64,000 nucleotides of DNA, taken from contig NC_081547.1 in the NCBI RefSeq assembly GCF_901000735.1, positions 25,474,046 to 25,538,045 on the forward strand. Reading direction: 5' to 3'. The notes under the pieces are model-generated. The model had not been told where the DNA came from and ran no database searches. It saw only the letters and a program-made list of their open reading frames with translations. Shown in pieces: positions 22,929 to 32,618 of the stretch. The translations under genes and the position numbers were made by a program. Source of the stretch: Corylus avellana. Taxonomy: Eukaryota; Streptophyta; Magnoliopsida; Fagales; Betulaceae. Position 1 is the stretch's first letter. Each line of letters opens with the position of its first letter.

Positions 22929-23552
22929 CTGGGAAGAAAAATTAACCACAACAATGTGACGCATGCACGACAAGGAAGCACATACAAAATAAAACAATTT
23001 ACATCATTTGATAAGGATAGAAGACCAGGAGACAGGTGTTCTCTCACTTTTTTTTTTTAATTATTTATTTACATTCTACTAATCTAAGAATCTAAACATT
23101 AATTTTTTAAAAACTCAAAGATGTTGAATGACACTTGTTACTTATTAAAATAAATTTGAAAAAATTTCCTCTAAACTGATTTGGAAGAAATTTGTATTCA
23201 TTTGATAAACCATCAATCAGACTCCCTCTCAAAATCAATTATTTGATAACCCAAATGAGAAAAGCACAAATTAATTAACTACAACTCACTACAAATTAGC
23301 AATATCCTCTACTATACACCCATTGCCTTGGTTGTGGTGTTAATTAAGATCACTATTTTTTTTTTTTTTTAAGCAAACAAGGGAAAGGTTAATTAACCAA
23401 TTTCTAAGCCAACAAGAAAACTACAGTGCGAGAACTACAAGCAAACACTAAGAAATTGGTCATAAAATGACCTAGACCTCTCAATAACGGCAGAAAAAGC
23501 TGTTTAAACACCAAAACAGAACAAATGGCCAAATGGGTAGCTCTAACCTTAC
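22929..23552 (-). other. probable 5'UTR intron of PAL B
   Basis: Same acceptor (ttcttcccag) and donor (gtaagg) as in PAL A, shifted by 4247. Confidence 0.5.
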
Positions 23553-23840
23553 CCAAACTCTTGCAAGGTAACAACAAAGGAAGTTATTGAAGAGAAAGCA
23601 CGGTAAGATCAATAGGATTTGAAAATAGAGGACTCCTTATTTCGGTACAAAAACTCAAGTAAAAAACACAAAAACACCCAAAAACCAAAAACAAGATCAC
23701 TAGTTTGAATAGAAAGAAATGAGAGTAAGATGGCAAAGAAGCAACCTTAGTGGTTGTGCAGAGAGACAAAATGTGATAGGAAATTGTAATAAGCTGGGGA
23801 ATGAAAATATTCCTGAGATGGCTCGGACCAAACGAGGTTC

Positions 23841-23851
23841 TTTTATATATA
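23841..23851 (-). promoter_or_regulatory. TATA box of PAL B
   Basis: Minus-strand tatatataaaa, identical in context to the PAL A promoter. Confidence 0.65.
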
Positions 23852-24498
23852 GAACTTCTGTCGGTTGTCTGGGTAGGCCCATGTGTTACTTGGAAATTGC
23901 ACCTAGCCGTTGGATCATCACAATTTTGGACGGGAAAGATGATAACCAAGTGGCCCAATTGTGGACTATGACATGTGCATTATTGCGGGCTTTTACTTGT
24001 AAGACATTTTGACACATTATTTTTTCAACTATTTTTTAATCATTTTTTTATGCAAATCTAATGGATTTACTGTTGAATTTATAAATTCATGTAGATCTCA
24101 CAAAAATTTAATGATAGATTCACCAATTCATTATACCAAAATGATTGAAATAATAATTTTTATCAATTCTCTTTAACTCGTCAATGATCAAAGCGAGGAG
24201 GAGGCTGGGTTTGTGGCAAAAAATTATTGTCAAAAATAATAAAATAAATAAACAATTAAACATTATTTAATTATTGTATGAAACATATAACTTATAGGTT
24301 ATATTTTAGTTGTTTTTGACCATTTTTCATATTTCGAAATGTCTTTATATTCATAGTAAAAATATAAAGATGATTAGAGTTATCCCAAATATAATGTACC
24401 TTTTAAAATCATCATTAAATTTGAGTTGAACATTCACAATAATCATTGAAACATCATAAATTCATAATAGATGTAAAAGGAAATGGACAAACAAAATA

Positions 24499-24571
24499 GA
24501 TTGTTTAGCATGCATGTTAAACAATCATTTAGCATGCATGTTATTCACGTGAATAACATGCATGCTAAATG
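24499..24571. promoter_or_regulatory. adjacent palindromes with G-box core (copy 2)
   Basis: Same pair of palindromes as at 20252-20324; the perfect 46-bp one is 24526-24571, centred on CACGTG. Confidence 0.8.
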
Positions 24572-24631
24572 TGTATTGAATAAATTAATACATGAAAATA
24601 AAGAAAACATTATATATATATATATATGGGT

Positions 24632-25420
24632 TAAATCACAAATCTGCGGTTTGGTAATTTTATTATTTTCTTTCTATGGGGTTTTATTTTTATCGCGGGG
24701 CCTTCCTACGGTTTTGATAAATGGCCCAAAGTTAAATCCAGTGGATTAGTTGGTAAGATTAGGGTGTGTAGAGTATGAATACGTCAGTGTTAACTGCATT
24801 AAGCTGGCATATTTAATTTTTTAAAAAAAATTAAAAAAAAAAGAAAATATTCTTTAAAAAAAAAAAGAAGAAAAAAAAAGTCAGAGTTGGCTCTTGGCCA
24901 TTTTAGGGGTGTCAAATGCAAAAGGCCACCTAACAATTAAAAAAAATTAAATATATCTTGCGTGTCCAACTTGTCGGATTGGATTCTGGCGTGTCCCTTT
25001 TGATCTAACAGTCGGTAATAGATGGGTAAGCAGTTTGCTTTATAAGCCAGCGGAAGATTCTTATTGATAAAATGAAGCTTAATAGAATAAAAATAAAGTT
25101 AGCTTCAAAGATATTAGTGGTAGCTCTATATATATATACCGGTCAAATATCTTTTTCTTTTTCTGTTTTTTTTTTTTTTTTTAATATTTTGACAAAAAAG
25201 CAAGTATATTTGGGAATGGGTGCTGACGAGACTGGCTAAAATGTTAGCGTGGTTTATGAATTATGACACACACAGCTCTTCACGTGGATAAAGCTGTTAT
25301 TTAAAGATTTGACAGACTGCTCTTCTCTCTCTTCACATGCTATGTTTCGCTTGTCTTTTTCTTCTGTTGCCAAACAGAGGGGACAGGTCATCCCATTTTA
25401 TATATATATATATATATATG
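24632..25420. other. intergenic, possibly the left part of a TIR element
   Basis: Starts 'gggttaaatcacaaat' right after the (TA)n run, in the style of a transposon terminus, but no matching right end is visible before the gap. The rest is AT-rich with poly-A/T runs. No gene. Confidence 0.4.
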
Positions 25421-25681
25421 NNNNNNNNNNNNNNNNNNNNNNNNNNNNNNNNNNNNNNNNNNNNNNNNNNNNNNNNNNNNNNNNNNNNNNNNNNNNNNNN
25501 NNNNNNNNNNNNNNNNNNNNNNNNNNNNNNNNNNNNNNNNNNNNNNNNNNNNNNNNNNNNNNNNNNNNNNNNNNNNNNNNNNNNNNNNNNNNNNNNNNNN
25601 NNNNNNNNNNNNNNNNNNNNNNNNNNNNNNNNNNNNNNNNNNNNNNNNNNNNNNNNNNNNNNNNNNNNNNNNNNNNNNNNN
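25421..25681. other. assembly gap (261 N)
   Basis: Run of N after a (TA)n run; the apparent open frames across it are artefacts. Confidence 0.99.
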
Positions 25682-26115
25682 TTACCTTATTCTGATTTGT
25701 AATCTCACTAAAATTATTTTTTAGTTATTTTATGTTTATGTTTTGAAATACGATTTCAATAATTAAAATTATAAAAATTATGTTTTTAAAATTGTACAAT
25801 TGTTTGGTAAAATATATTAAAAAATATTTTTTTATTAATTGAGTGTTTTGATAACATTAAGATATAATTGCAATGGCCAAATTACCAATAAGAAAAAAAA
25901 TTTATAACAGTTAAATAACTAACATTGTCTACAAGCCTCGGTAAAAGATCTAGATTCTCTTGAATTCTTAAGGAAACAAAATAACAAATTATATTCCCAA
26001 AATATTTATTTATTTCATTTCTCTCCCAAAACAAAAACAACTTGACTTTTTTTCTTCCTCATGTCAAAGTGAAATAAAATCTTAACTTTTTTAACTTTTC
26101 CCGTAAATTCTGAAA

Positions 26116-26150
<35 letters not shown>

Positions 26151-26706
26151 GAGAGTATTACACAATCTTCTTCTTGGAAAGAGTATTACATTTACATACA
26201 CACGTTTGGAGAGCGTTCTCAAGAACGCTCAGCATTTTATGCAGCAAATTCTAAGTTGTTTGGGGGCTTGGGTGTGAGATTTTTTTTTTCTTGAAGCTGC
26301 AAATTTAGTTATTTCATAATTACTGGAAGAAGTTAAAAAAGCTAAAATTTTATTTTACTTTGACAAGGGGAAGCAGAAGTGTAAGTTGTTTTCGTATTGG
26401 GAGAAAAATGAGTTGTACATTGTTTTTTTTGTTTTGAGAGATAAACAAAATAAATAAATCACTTCTAAAAACAAATTACACCATTTATGTGTTGCCTTTT
26501 TATTTAGGGAAATATAATGAGTTATTTCATTTCTTTAATAAGACCATAAAATGTGGCATTTATTTTAACCCTCAGATATAATGGACGATTAAATTTAAGA
26601 ATTTGTGAAATTCGAATTCTTTAAGAATTCTAAAGGATCCAGATCCATTTTTAACACCTCTGCAAACAAAAGTGTAACTTATAATTTGACTTTAACTTTA
26701 AGTTTT
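25682..26706. other. intergenic, no gene
   Basis: AT-rich with a (TA)n run at about 26121-26147. A short inverted repeat 'gagcgttct' / 'agaacgctc' with a 2-base spacer lies at about 26211-26230. No coding frame. Confidence 0.5.
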
Positions 26707-26860
26707 GAGTAGTGATTTATATAACATTGGTGTGCATAAACAGTGTGCACACCAGTGTTATAATATTATAAAATAATATTTAAACAGTAAAAAAATACAT
26801 ATATTATAACACTGGCGTGCACACTATTCATGCACACCAGTGTTGTATAAATCACTACTC
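26707..26860. mobile_element. 154-bp hairpin MITE
   Basis: Two arms of about 60 bp, 'gagtagtgatttatataac' and its inverse near 26842-26860, with 'gtgtgcacaccagtgttata' words and a spacer of roughly 35 bp. It would fold as a nearly complete hairpin. The flanks are similar (ttaagtttt / ttaaagtttt), but the duplication is not exact, so the superfamily is open. Confidence 0.8.
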
Positions 26861-27190
26861 TTAAAGTTTTATACTTAGGCAATTATATCTTGCTATGTTA
26901 CTTGTCTTTTTGTTTTGTTCTTGTTTTTGTGTTTTTTTTTTCTTTTATTGAGACAAATTCGAAATAGACATATAATAGAAAATAGAAAAATAATCCATCA
27001 AATTAAATTAATAATGTTTATCAAATTCAACTGTTACATAATTCACTAATAATTTAAATTAGTACATGATAAAAAAATAAAAAAATAAAAAATAAAAAAG
27101 AAGAAGAGTATGGACATCAATTGAAAACATTGAAACGGATCATGAAAATAAACAACACAAAAAATAAAAAATAAAGCCATCATTAAAATA

Positions 27191-27343
27191 ACAGCATGTA
27201 TGATATAGTTTAATCAACAATCAAGATTAAATCTTAAAGTTAACTTACTTTTATAAATTTTAAATATAAAAAATAAAATAAAAAAAAAAATTTTAAGAAA
27301 TTCAATCTTAATTGTTTGATTAAACTATAACGTATATGCTCTT
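27191..27343. mobile_element. 153-bp MITE, exact 9-bp target duplication
   Basis: Inverted arms ('atagtttaatcaa' and 'ttgattaaactat' inside; 'agcatgta' and 'tatgct' near the ends) are flanked by exact 'attaaaata' at 27182-27190 and 27344-27352. The 9-bp duplication points to a Mutator-like mechanism. Confidence 0.85.
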
Positions 27344-27399
27344 ATTAAAATAATAGCACATAAGCCAAATTCACGGTCAATGTAAACTGTGTATTAAAA

Positions 27400-27660
27400 A
27401 AAAAAAAAAAAAGTCATTACTGTACATTATCACTATGTGCATCACTGTGCACTGACAATGGCACAGCAATCCGAAAAAAATCATCTGTAAAAAAAGCACG
27501 GTCACATCACTACATTACTATGCAGTACACAGTGACAAATCACTGTAAAATGTATAGTGATCGGAAAAAAAAATCTTATTGTACATTGTACAGTAAAAAA
27601 AACAACACAGATCACTGTAATCACGGCACACTGCGAATCATTGTACATTCCAACAATAAT
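27400..27660. other. cluster of CACTGT/ACAGTG words
   Basis: Many short forms of 'cactgt', 'gtgcac', 'acagtg' and 'gtacatt' in both orientations are separated by A-runs. There is no fixed period and no coding frame. It may be the decayed subterminal region of a transposon whose ends I could not find. Confidence 0.4.
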
Positions 27661-28301
27661 TAGATTTTCAAATCTAATTAATGATTATTAGTAATTATCA
27701 TTCTAACATTTTAAATAAGCCTTTGAATTAATGTAGACTTGTTTATAACATTTTTAATTCAGTGTTAGTCTTGTTGCTAGTATCATACTTTTTATTATAA
27801 ATTTTTTGCAATTTGATGCGAGAAATTGTCTGTAATTAAATAATTAAATTTATTTTGCACTTATAGAGATCACCAAATATATATATATTCAATTGAGACA
27901 ATGTATCTCTCAAATTAATAAAAATTGTCAATGTACCAATGACAAAAATACCTTAATAAAATATCTTTTTTTAAAAAAAAAAAAAAAACTAATTTGATTT
28001 TTTAAAAAAAAAAAATTTGGGTGTGGAAATTTAAAAATTATTTTTTTCTTAAAGAAAATTTATTTTTTATTATTATTTTTCAAATTTATTGGAGTATTTT
28101 TATCTTATGAAAAAATTGTGATCATTTTTATCTTTTGGCCAGCCCTAGGGAGAGACATTGCCAATTTTTTAATAGTTTAGATGGAACATTGGAGAAACAT
28201 TTTCAATTAGGTGACGGTTTAAAAGAGATATATGAATTTGTTTTTTTTTTTCTTTTCTTTTCTTTTGGGTGTTTGCCTTTTTGATGTTGAAGCCTTCCTC
28301 A
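27661..28301. other. intergenic, no gene
   Basis: AT-rich sequence with long A/T runs and no recognisable feature. Confidence 0.5.
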
Positions 28302-28309
28302 CCTACCCA

Positions 28310-29175
28310 TAGGGGTGTAAACGAGCTGAGCTTGGGCTGTCTAGGCTCGACTCATTTATTTTTGGGCCAGGCTCGAGCTCAAGCCCGACTTTGCTGCTCG
28401 AGCTCGGCTCGACAGGGTTGGAACCCTGTTCGAGCTCGAGCTCGAGCTCGACTGTTTTTTTTTTTTGGTGGTAATTTAAATGTATTAGATTACAAAAATC
28501 ATCCATACAGAATATTTTGTACCTTAAAATACTAAAGAACATTAACAAACATAACAGATTAATGTCAACCTTACAATTAAAACTAACAAAATCAACTAAA
28601 ATGCTAAAGAACATTAAACAAACATAACAAATTAATCCCAACATTACAATCATCCATACATAATCAACTAAAATGTTAAAGAACATTAAACAAATATAAC
28701 ATATTAATCTCCATCTCACAATTCCATACATAATCAACTAACATAATCAACTAAAATTTTAAAAAATAGTTATTAATGATAATATATATATTTCTTATAT
28801 GTTTTTATATTAATATATACATATATTATATATATAATATATATACACACATATGCATAAATAATTTTTTTTTTTAAAAAAACAAAGGTATATAATATAT
28901 TTGTTATTATTGAGTAAATGAGTAATGTTGATTATATATTGTTATTTGTTACTTGATAAAAAATATACGAGCCGAGCCTAACAAGCGAGGCGAGCCTTAT
29001 ACGAGCCGAGCTCACGAGCTTAGCCGAGTCGAGTCGAGCTTGCTTTGTTTAATATTCAAGCTAGAATTTGTGTTCATGAAGCGCTTCATTTAATATTCGA
29101 GTCGAACACGAGCCAAGCTTATGCGAACTGAGCCCGACCTTGCTCGCGAGACGCTTCGCTCACTTAACAGCCCTA
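28310..29175. mobile_element. 866-bp hAT-like element, perfect 8-bp TSD
   Basis: Starts taggggtgtaaacgag and ends aacagcccta; exact 8-bp duplicates 'cctaccca' lie at 28302-28309 and 29176-29183. Subterminal regions are packed with 'cgagctcg' words in both orientations. The centre is AT-rich. No transposase is present, so it is non-autonomous. Confidence 0.92.
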
Positions 29176-29183
29176 CCTACCCA

Positions 29184-29664
29184 CGTCCGAACCAAACAAA
29201 TAATTCACTAAAAAAAGCAAACATCTTTTAATGGCATTTTTAAAACACCACTAATCATTTTTTCTTTTACACAATATATATATTTTTTTTAAATGCCACA
29301 ATTGTTCGTGGCATTTATTTATTTATTTTTTTAATTTTTTTAAAAGGGGCACTAAACTTTGTAGCTCTTTAAAAAAAAAATTAAAATTAAAAATTAAAAA
29401 TGCAACTTAATTTAGTAAAAAAATTAAAAATTCAACTTAATTTTGTCAAGTCAATTGATGGTCAACTTGAAAGTATTGATTAAATATATTTATTTCTATC
29501 AGTTTAAGTTTTTAGAATAAGTAGTAATTTAATATGGTATTAAAGCCGAAAGCCTTAAGTTCGAACATTGACTCCGTCATTTACCCCTACCCCTCAATTT
29601 TTCTCTTATTTTCTCTCTAAAGTCTCAATATCTTGAGATTTATTTATTTTTTAAATTTTTTACC
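29184..29664. other. intergenic with a tRNA-like repeat fragment
   Basis: At 29531-29580 'tggtattaaagccgaaag' followed by 'agttcgaac' resembles a tRNA-derived repeat (B-box-like word). It lacks a complete cloverleaf, so it is not called a tRNA. The rest is AT-rich with no gene. Confidence 0.4.
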
Positions 29665-29681
29665 ATAATTGAGCCTTAATT

Positions 29682-30201
29682 TTAAGAGAAATTTATTCCG
29701 ATTTCATTCATGAATAATCAAGAGCATAAAAACTCTTACAATCACAGAGCATAAAGCTCTGAAATTCACAGCCAAAGCTAAAGGATTACATGTCATAGAG
29801 GTCAAAAACATATAAATCTTACACTGAAATCCTATGACGTCTACATCCGCTAACATACGCCCAATCTTCGCCTTATAGAGCAGATCTGCCCAATACAGAC
29901 TCAATTCGGGACATAGATAGCCATTATCCGAGCATGAGCAAAAGCATCATGCCAAAACTGGTCATTCTCGACCCGAAAGGCCAGAAAATTATTCACGTCC
30001 TAAGCCCAAATGCCAGGACAACAAAACAAGCAAGAAAATACAGGAAAAAAAAAAAAAAAAAAAAAAACCCACCACATAGTAGCAAACATAGGAGTAAGGA
30101 GCGGAGGAGGCTGTAGGCATCGCGAAAAAAACAGCGATGGACGGGGCTCCCTCCTCCAAACTGAGGACTTGTGCGGCACTCTCTAAAGAGAGCTAGGGTT
30201 A
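29682..30201 (-). mobile_element. retroposed sequence (LINE- or SINE-like) with 17-bp TSD
   Basis: Exact 17-bp duplicates 'ataattgagccttaatt' at 29665-29681 and 30202-30218 bracket about 520 bp. On the minus strand the insert starts 'aaccctagctctctttagag', a usual plant mRNA or LINE 5' end, and ends with 'aataaatttctcttaa', an AATAAA-like tail. Long target duplications of this type are the mark of target-primed reverse transcription. A 23-bp T run (minus strand) interrupts it. No long frame is open; it may be an internally deleted LINE or a processed gene copy. Confidence 0.75.
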
Positions 30202-30239
30202 TAATTGAGCCTTAATTAAATAGCATTGATTAACCATTT

Positions 30240-30640
30240 ATCATAATTGGGGCCAACAAATCTGTGTTTTCCTCAATTTGTAAACCATATCGATGCTTCT
30301 TCACATATAGCTTATTTGTCAAATTTTTTGCCATATATAGACTCTCCAACTTCTGCCAAACTGATTCTGCCTTTTTCTTCACCAATCACATTGTGAATGA
30401 CTTCATCTAATCAATTAAGATGGATTGCACTGGTAGCCTTCGCATCCATCTCTTTTCAAACATCATTCTCCATCTTCTCGAGTTTCTTCGCCTTTCCCAA
30501 TAAGGCCTTGTGAACTCCTTGTTGAATCAGTAAATCCTTCATACTTCTCTGCCAAATAGATAAATTTTTCTTCCCAATAAATTCTCAACTTCAAACTTGT
30601 ACTTGCCATATTTGCCGTCAATTTGATTTATCGAACCTTG
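30240..30640 (-). pseudogene. frameshifted Copia gag remnant
   Basis: The minus strand, read in pieces across frameshifts, gives recognisable Copia gag words such as LLIQQGVHKALLGK, EKMEN, EMDAKA and DEVIHNVIGEE. Stops and frameshifts break it. It is preceded by a primer-binding site (minus-strand TGGTACCAGGGCC, 30640-30652) and an LTR at 30655 onward. Confidence 0.8.
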
Positions 30641-30654
30641 GCCCTGGTACCACT

Positions 30655-31336
30655 TGTTGTGTAGAAAACACGATCACAATTACGTTTAATATGGCGAGAA
30701 TAAATCACACACAAGATAACACAAAGGTTTAAGTGGTTCCCTCCATGTGAGGTACGTCCACTAGCGGAGACGATCACGAAAAAATTCATTATGAAAGATA
30801 GAGTACAAAATATAGTAGAGAGAAAATCCTCCAATACACCAAAATCTTACTACCACACAATCGATATTATTCTCAAATAAGAAAACAAAAGACAGTAATA
30901 CAATCTCTTCTTCTTTTGCTAGGACAAGATGACAGTTGGCCTCTCTATTTTTCTCTCACCGGCACGAGGCTTCTTTTCCTTTTTCTCTTGCTACTCTCTG
31001 TTGCCAAGAAGAAAGGAAACAGAACCTCTCTCTCAGCACCTCAAAACACAAGCTGCTCCCTCAATTTTCTCTCTTGTTTTGAATACCCAAAACCAAGAAG
31101 AAACCTTGTGGCTTATTTCTCTATGGTAATGCGGTGCTCCTTTTTGTGCACATCTTTCCAAGAGGCTCATATCCCTTTTATAATACCTCAGAGTCGGCTA
31201 CTCTCCCAATACATGTTGGAGAAGGAGATTTCTTCTCCTATTCCAAGTAGGTTACGGAAGACCAAAAGCAAAAGGAATGGGACAAAGCTTGTGGGGCCTT
31301 GATTACTTAATAGGTGAAAGAAACACCCACACGTCA
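30655..31336 (-). mobile_element. Copia 5' LTR (minus orientation)
   Basis: Starts tgttgtgtag directly next to the primer site. On the minus strand it is similar to the plus-strand LTR at about 36640-37074 over several hundred bases ('gattttctctctactatat', 'cataatgaat', 'cgtaattgtgatcgt'). The outer edge near 31336 is estimated. Confidence 0.7.
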
Positions 31337-31339
31337 ACG

Positions 31340-32277
31340 ATATCTATATCACATCTATGATAAACTGTCATTTCATAATATTGCGTGTACTTTATAAATA
31401 ATTGAATTTATCATTTAATGATGGATACGTCATATGCATTTATACTTTCTAAGTTGTCAGACTTACCCTTATATTATTCATCCAGTTATCTTAGAGGATT
31501 CGATTCGGGAGATGCTTGAGGACTTATTGCAAGCTTAGGCAGGTACTCATAGTAATTAGTACTTTTGAGTTATGCTATAGACTTTGGAGCTTTGATGTAT
31601 ACTTGCATGTTAAGGTATAACATGAATCTACTGTAAAGATGATGACTTGTATAGTGTGATTTTAGCTACTTAATATCTTTGGTAGATACTCTGGCTATAA
31701 ATTGTAATGATTAATGTTTATAGAACTTTAATACTTTCTGCTGCTTAATATCTTTTGTTTTCGAGGAGTAGAGGTCCCTGAGTCTTGTTCCTCGAGGAAT
31801 AATGCTAAGAGACAAACCGTAGAGTTAATTACCTGTTAATTAATTTCAGGGCATTATATAATGAGCCGGCCATGCTTGAAAATAATCCAAAGTAATTTTT
31901 CTTAAAAGAAAATTGCAAGTTCTATCCTTCACCCTTGTCAAAGTCAGAGGGAAATGGCTCATGAATAAAGAATCATGAGGGTGTTTGACAAGTAACAACT
32001 CTCCACGACACTGTTCATATTTGAAATTATTAAAAAATAAAATAATGATTGATATAAGAAAATGAGAAAGTGGTATTGAAAAATGAAAAAATTTTGTTTT
32101 ATAGTGATTTAGTGATTTTTTTATTTAAATAGTAATAAAAAGTAAATTATGTAATATAAAAAGTGAACGATGTGATATAAAAGTAAGAATGTTTTTATGT
32201 TGATTTTTTTGAAAAAAAAAAAAAATGAAGTTAATAGTGTGGGGAAATGTGGTGTAGTTTAACAAACAAGGCATATA
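31340..32277. other. intergenic, probably old LTR-element DNA
   Basis: 31440-31860 has the look of a Gypsy-type LTR fragment ('gaggtccctgagtc', 'atttcagggcattata') but no defined ends. 31860-32277 is unremarkable. No gene. Confidence 0.35.
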
Positions 32278-32560
32278 TAACCGTTTCGGACGACCCGAAG
32301 TTGGAGCCCATTCAGTATGGAGTCAGACAAATTACAGATGGGTTTGGTTAGGGTCAAAGTCCAATATTCATTTCATGGGGCTCTCAGTTGGATTCTTCCG
32401 GTCCAATGGGTGCATGGTTTTGAGGCTTAGGCTGGCCTAATTAGAATCACCGGGCTCCCCATGAATTTGCCCATGCATCTCCAAACCTTCAACTGATTTG
32501 ACCAAAAACCAAATGCCAATGGCCCACAACAATCGGCTTGTGAGGGAAGCACTTTTACTA
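32278..32560. repeat. PAL C 3' flank shared with the PAL A side
   Basis: Matches 13146-13350 plus about 14985-15057 at high similarity, in the same orientation relative to the PAL genes. It begins about 60 bp beyond the PAL C stop and shows that PAL C and PAL A/B arose by segmental duplication. Confidence 0.88.
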
Positions 32561-32618
32561 AACAGAAAAACAACTTAAAAGACAAAAACCAAAACAAGAA
32601 AAACACAACGCAAGCATC

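Larger units (their letters stand above)
20406..24630. repeat. 4.2-kb duplicated unit, copy 2 (PAL B)
   Basis: Matches 16159-20385 at a fixed offset of 4247. It starts directly at the gap and ends in the (TA)n run near 24630, where unique sequence begins. Confidence 0.95.

Noticed and set aside
29531..29580. tRNA-like sequence (tggtattaaagcc ... ttcgaac)
   Set aside because: No full acceptor stem or cloverleaf can be built; it looks like a tRNA-derived repeat fragment.
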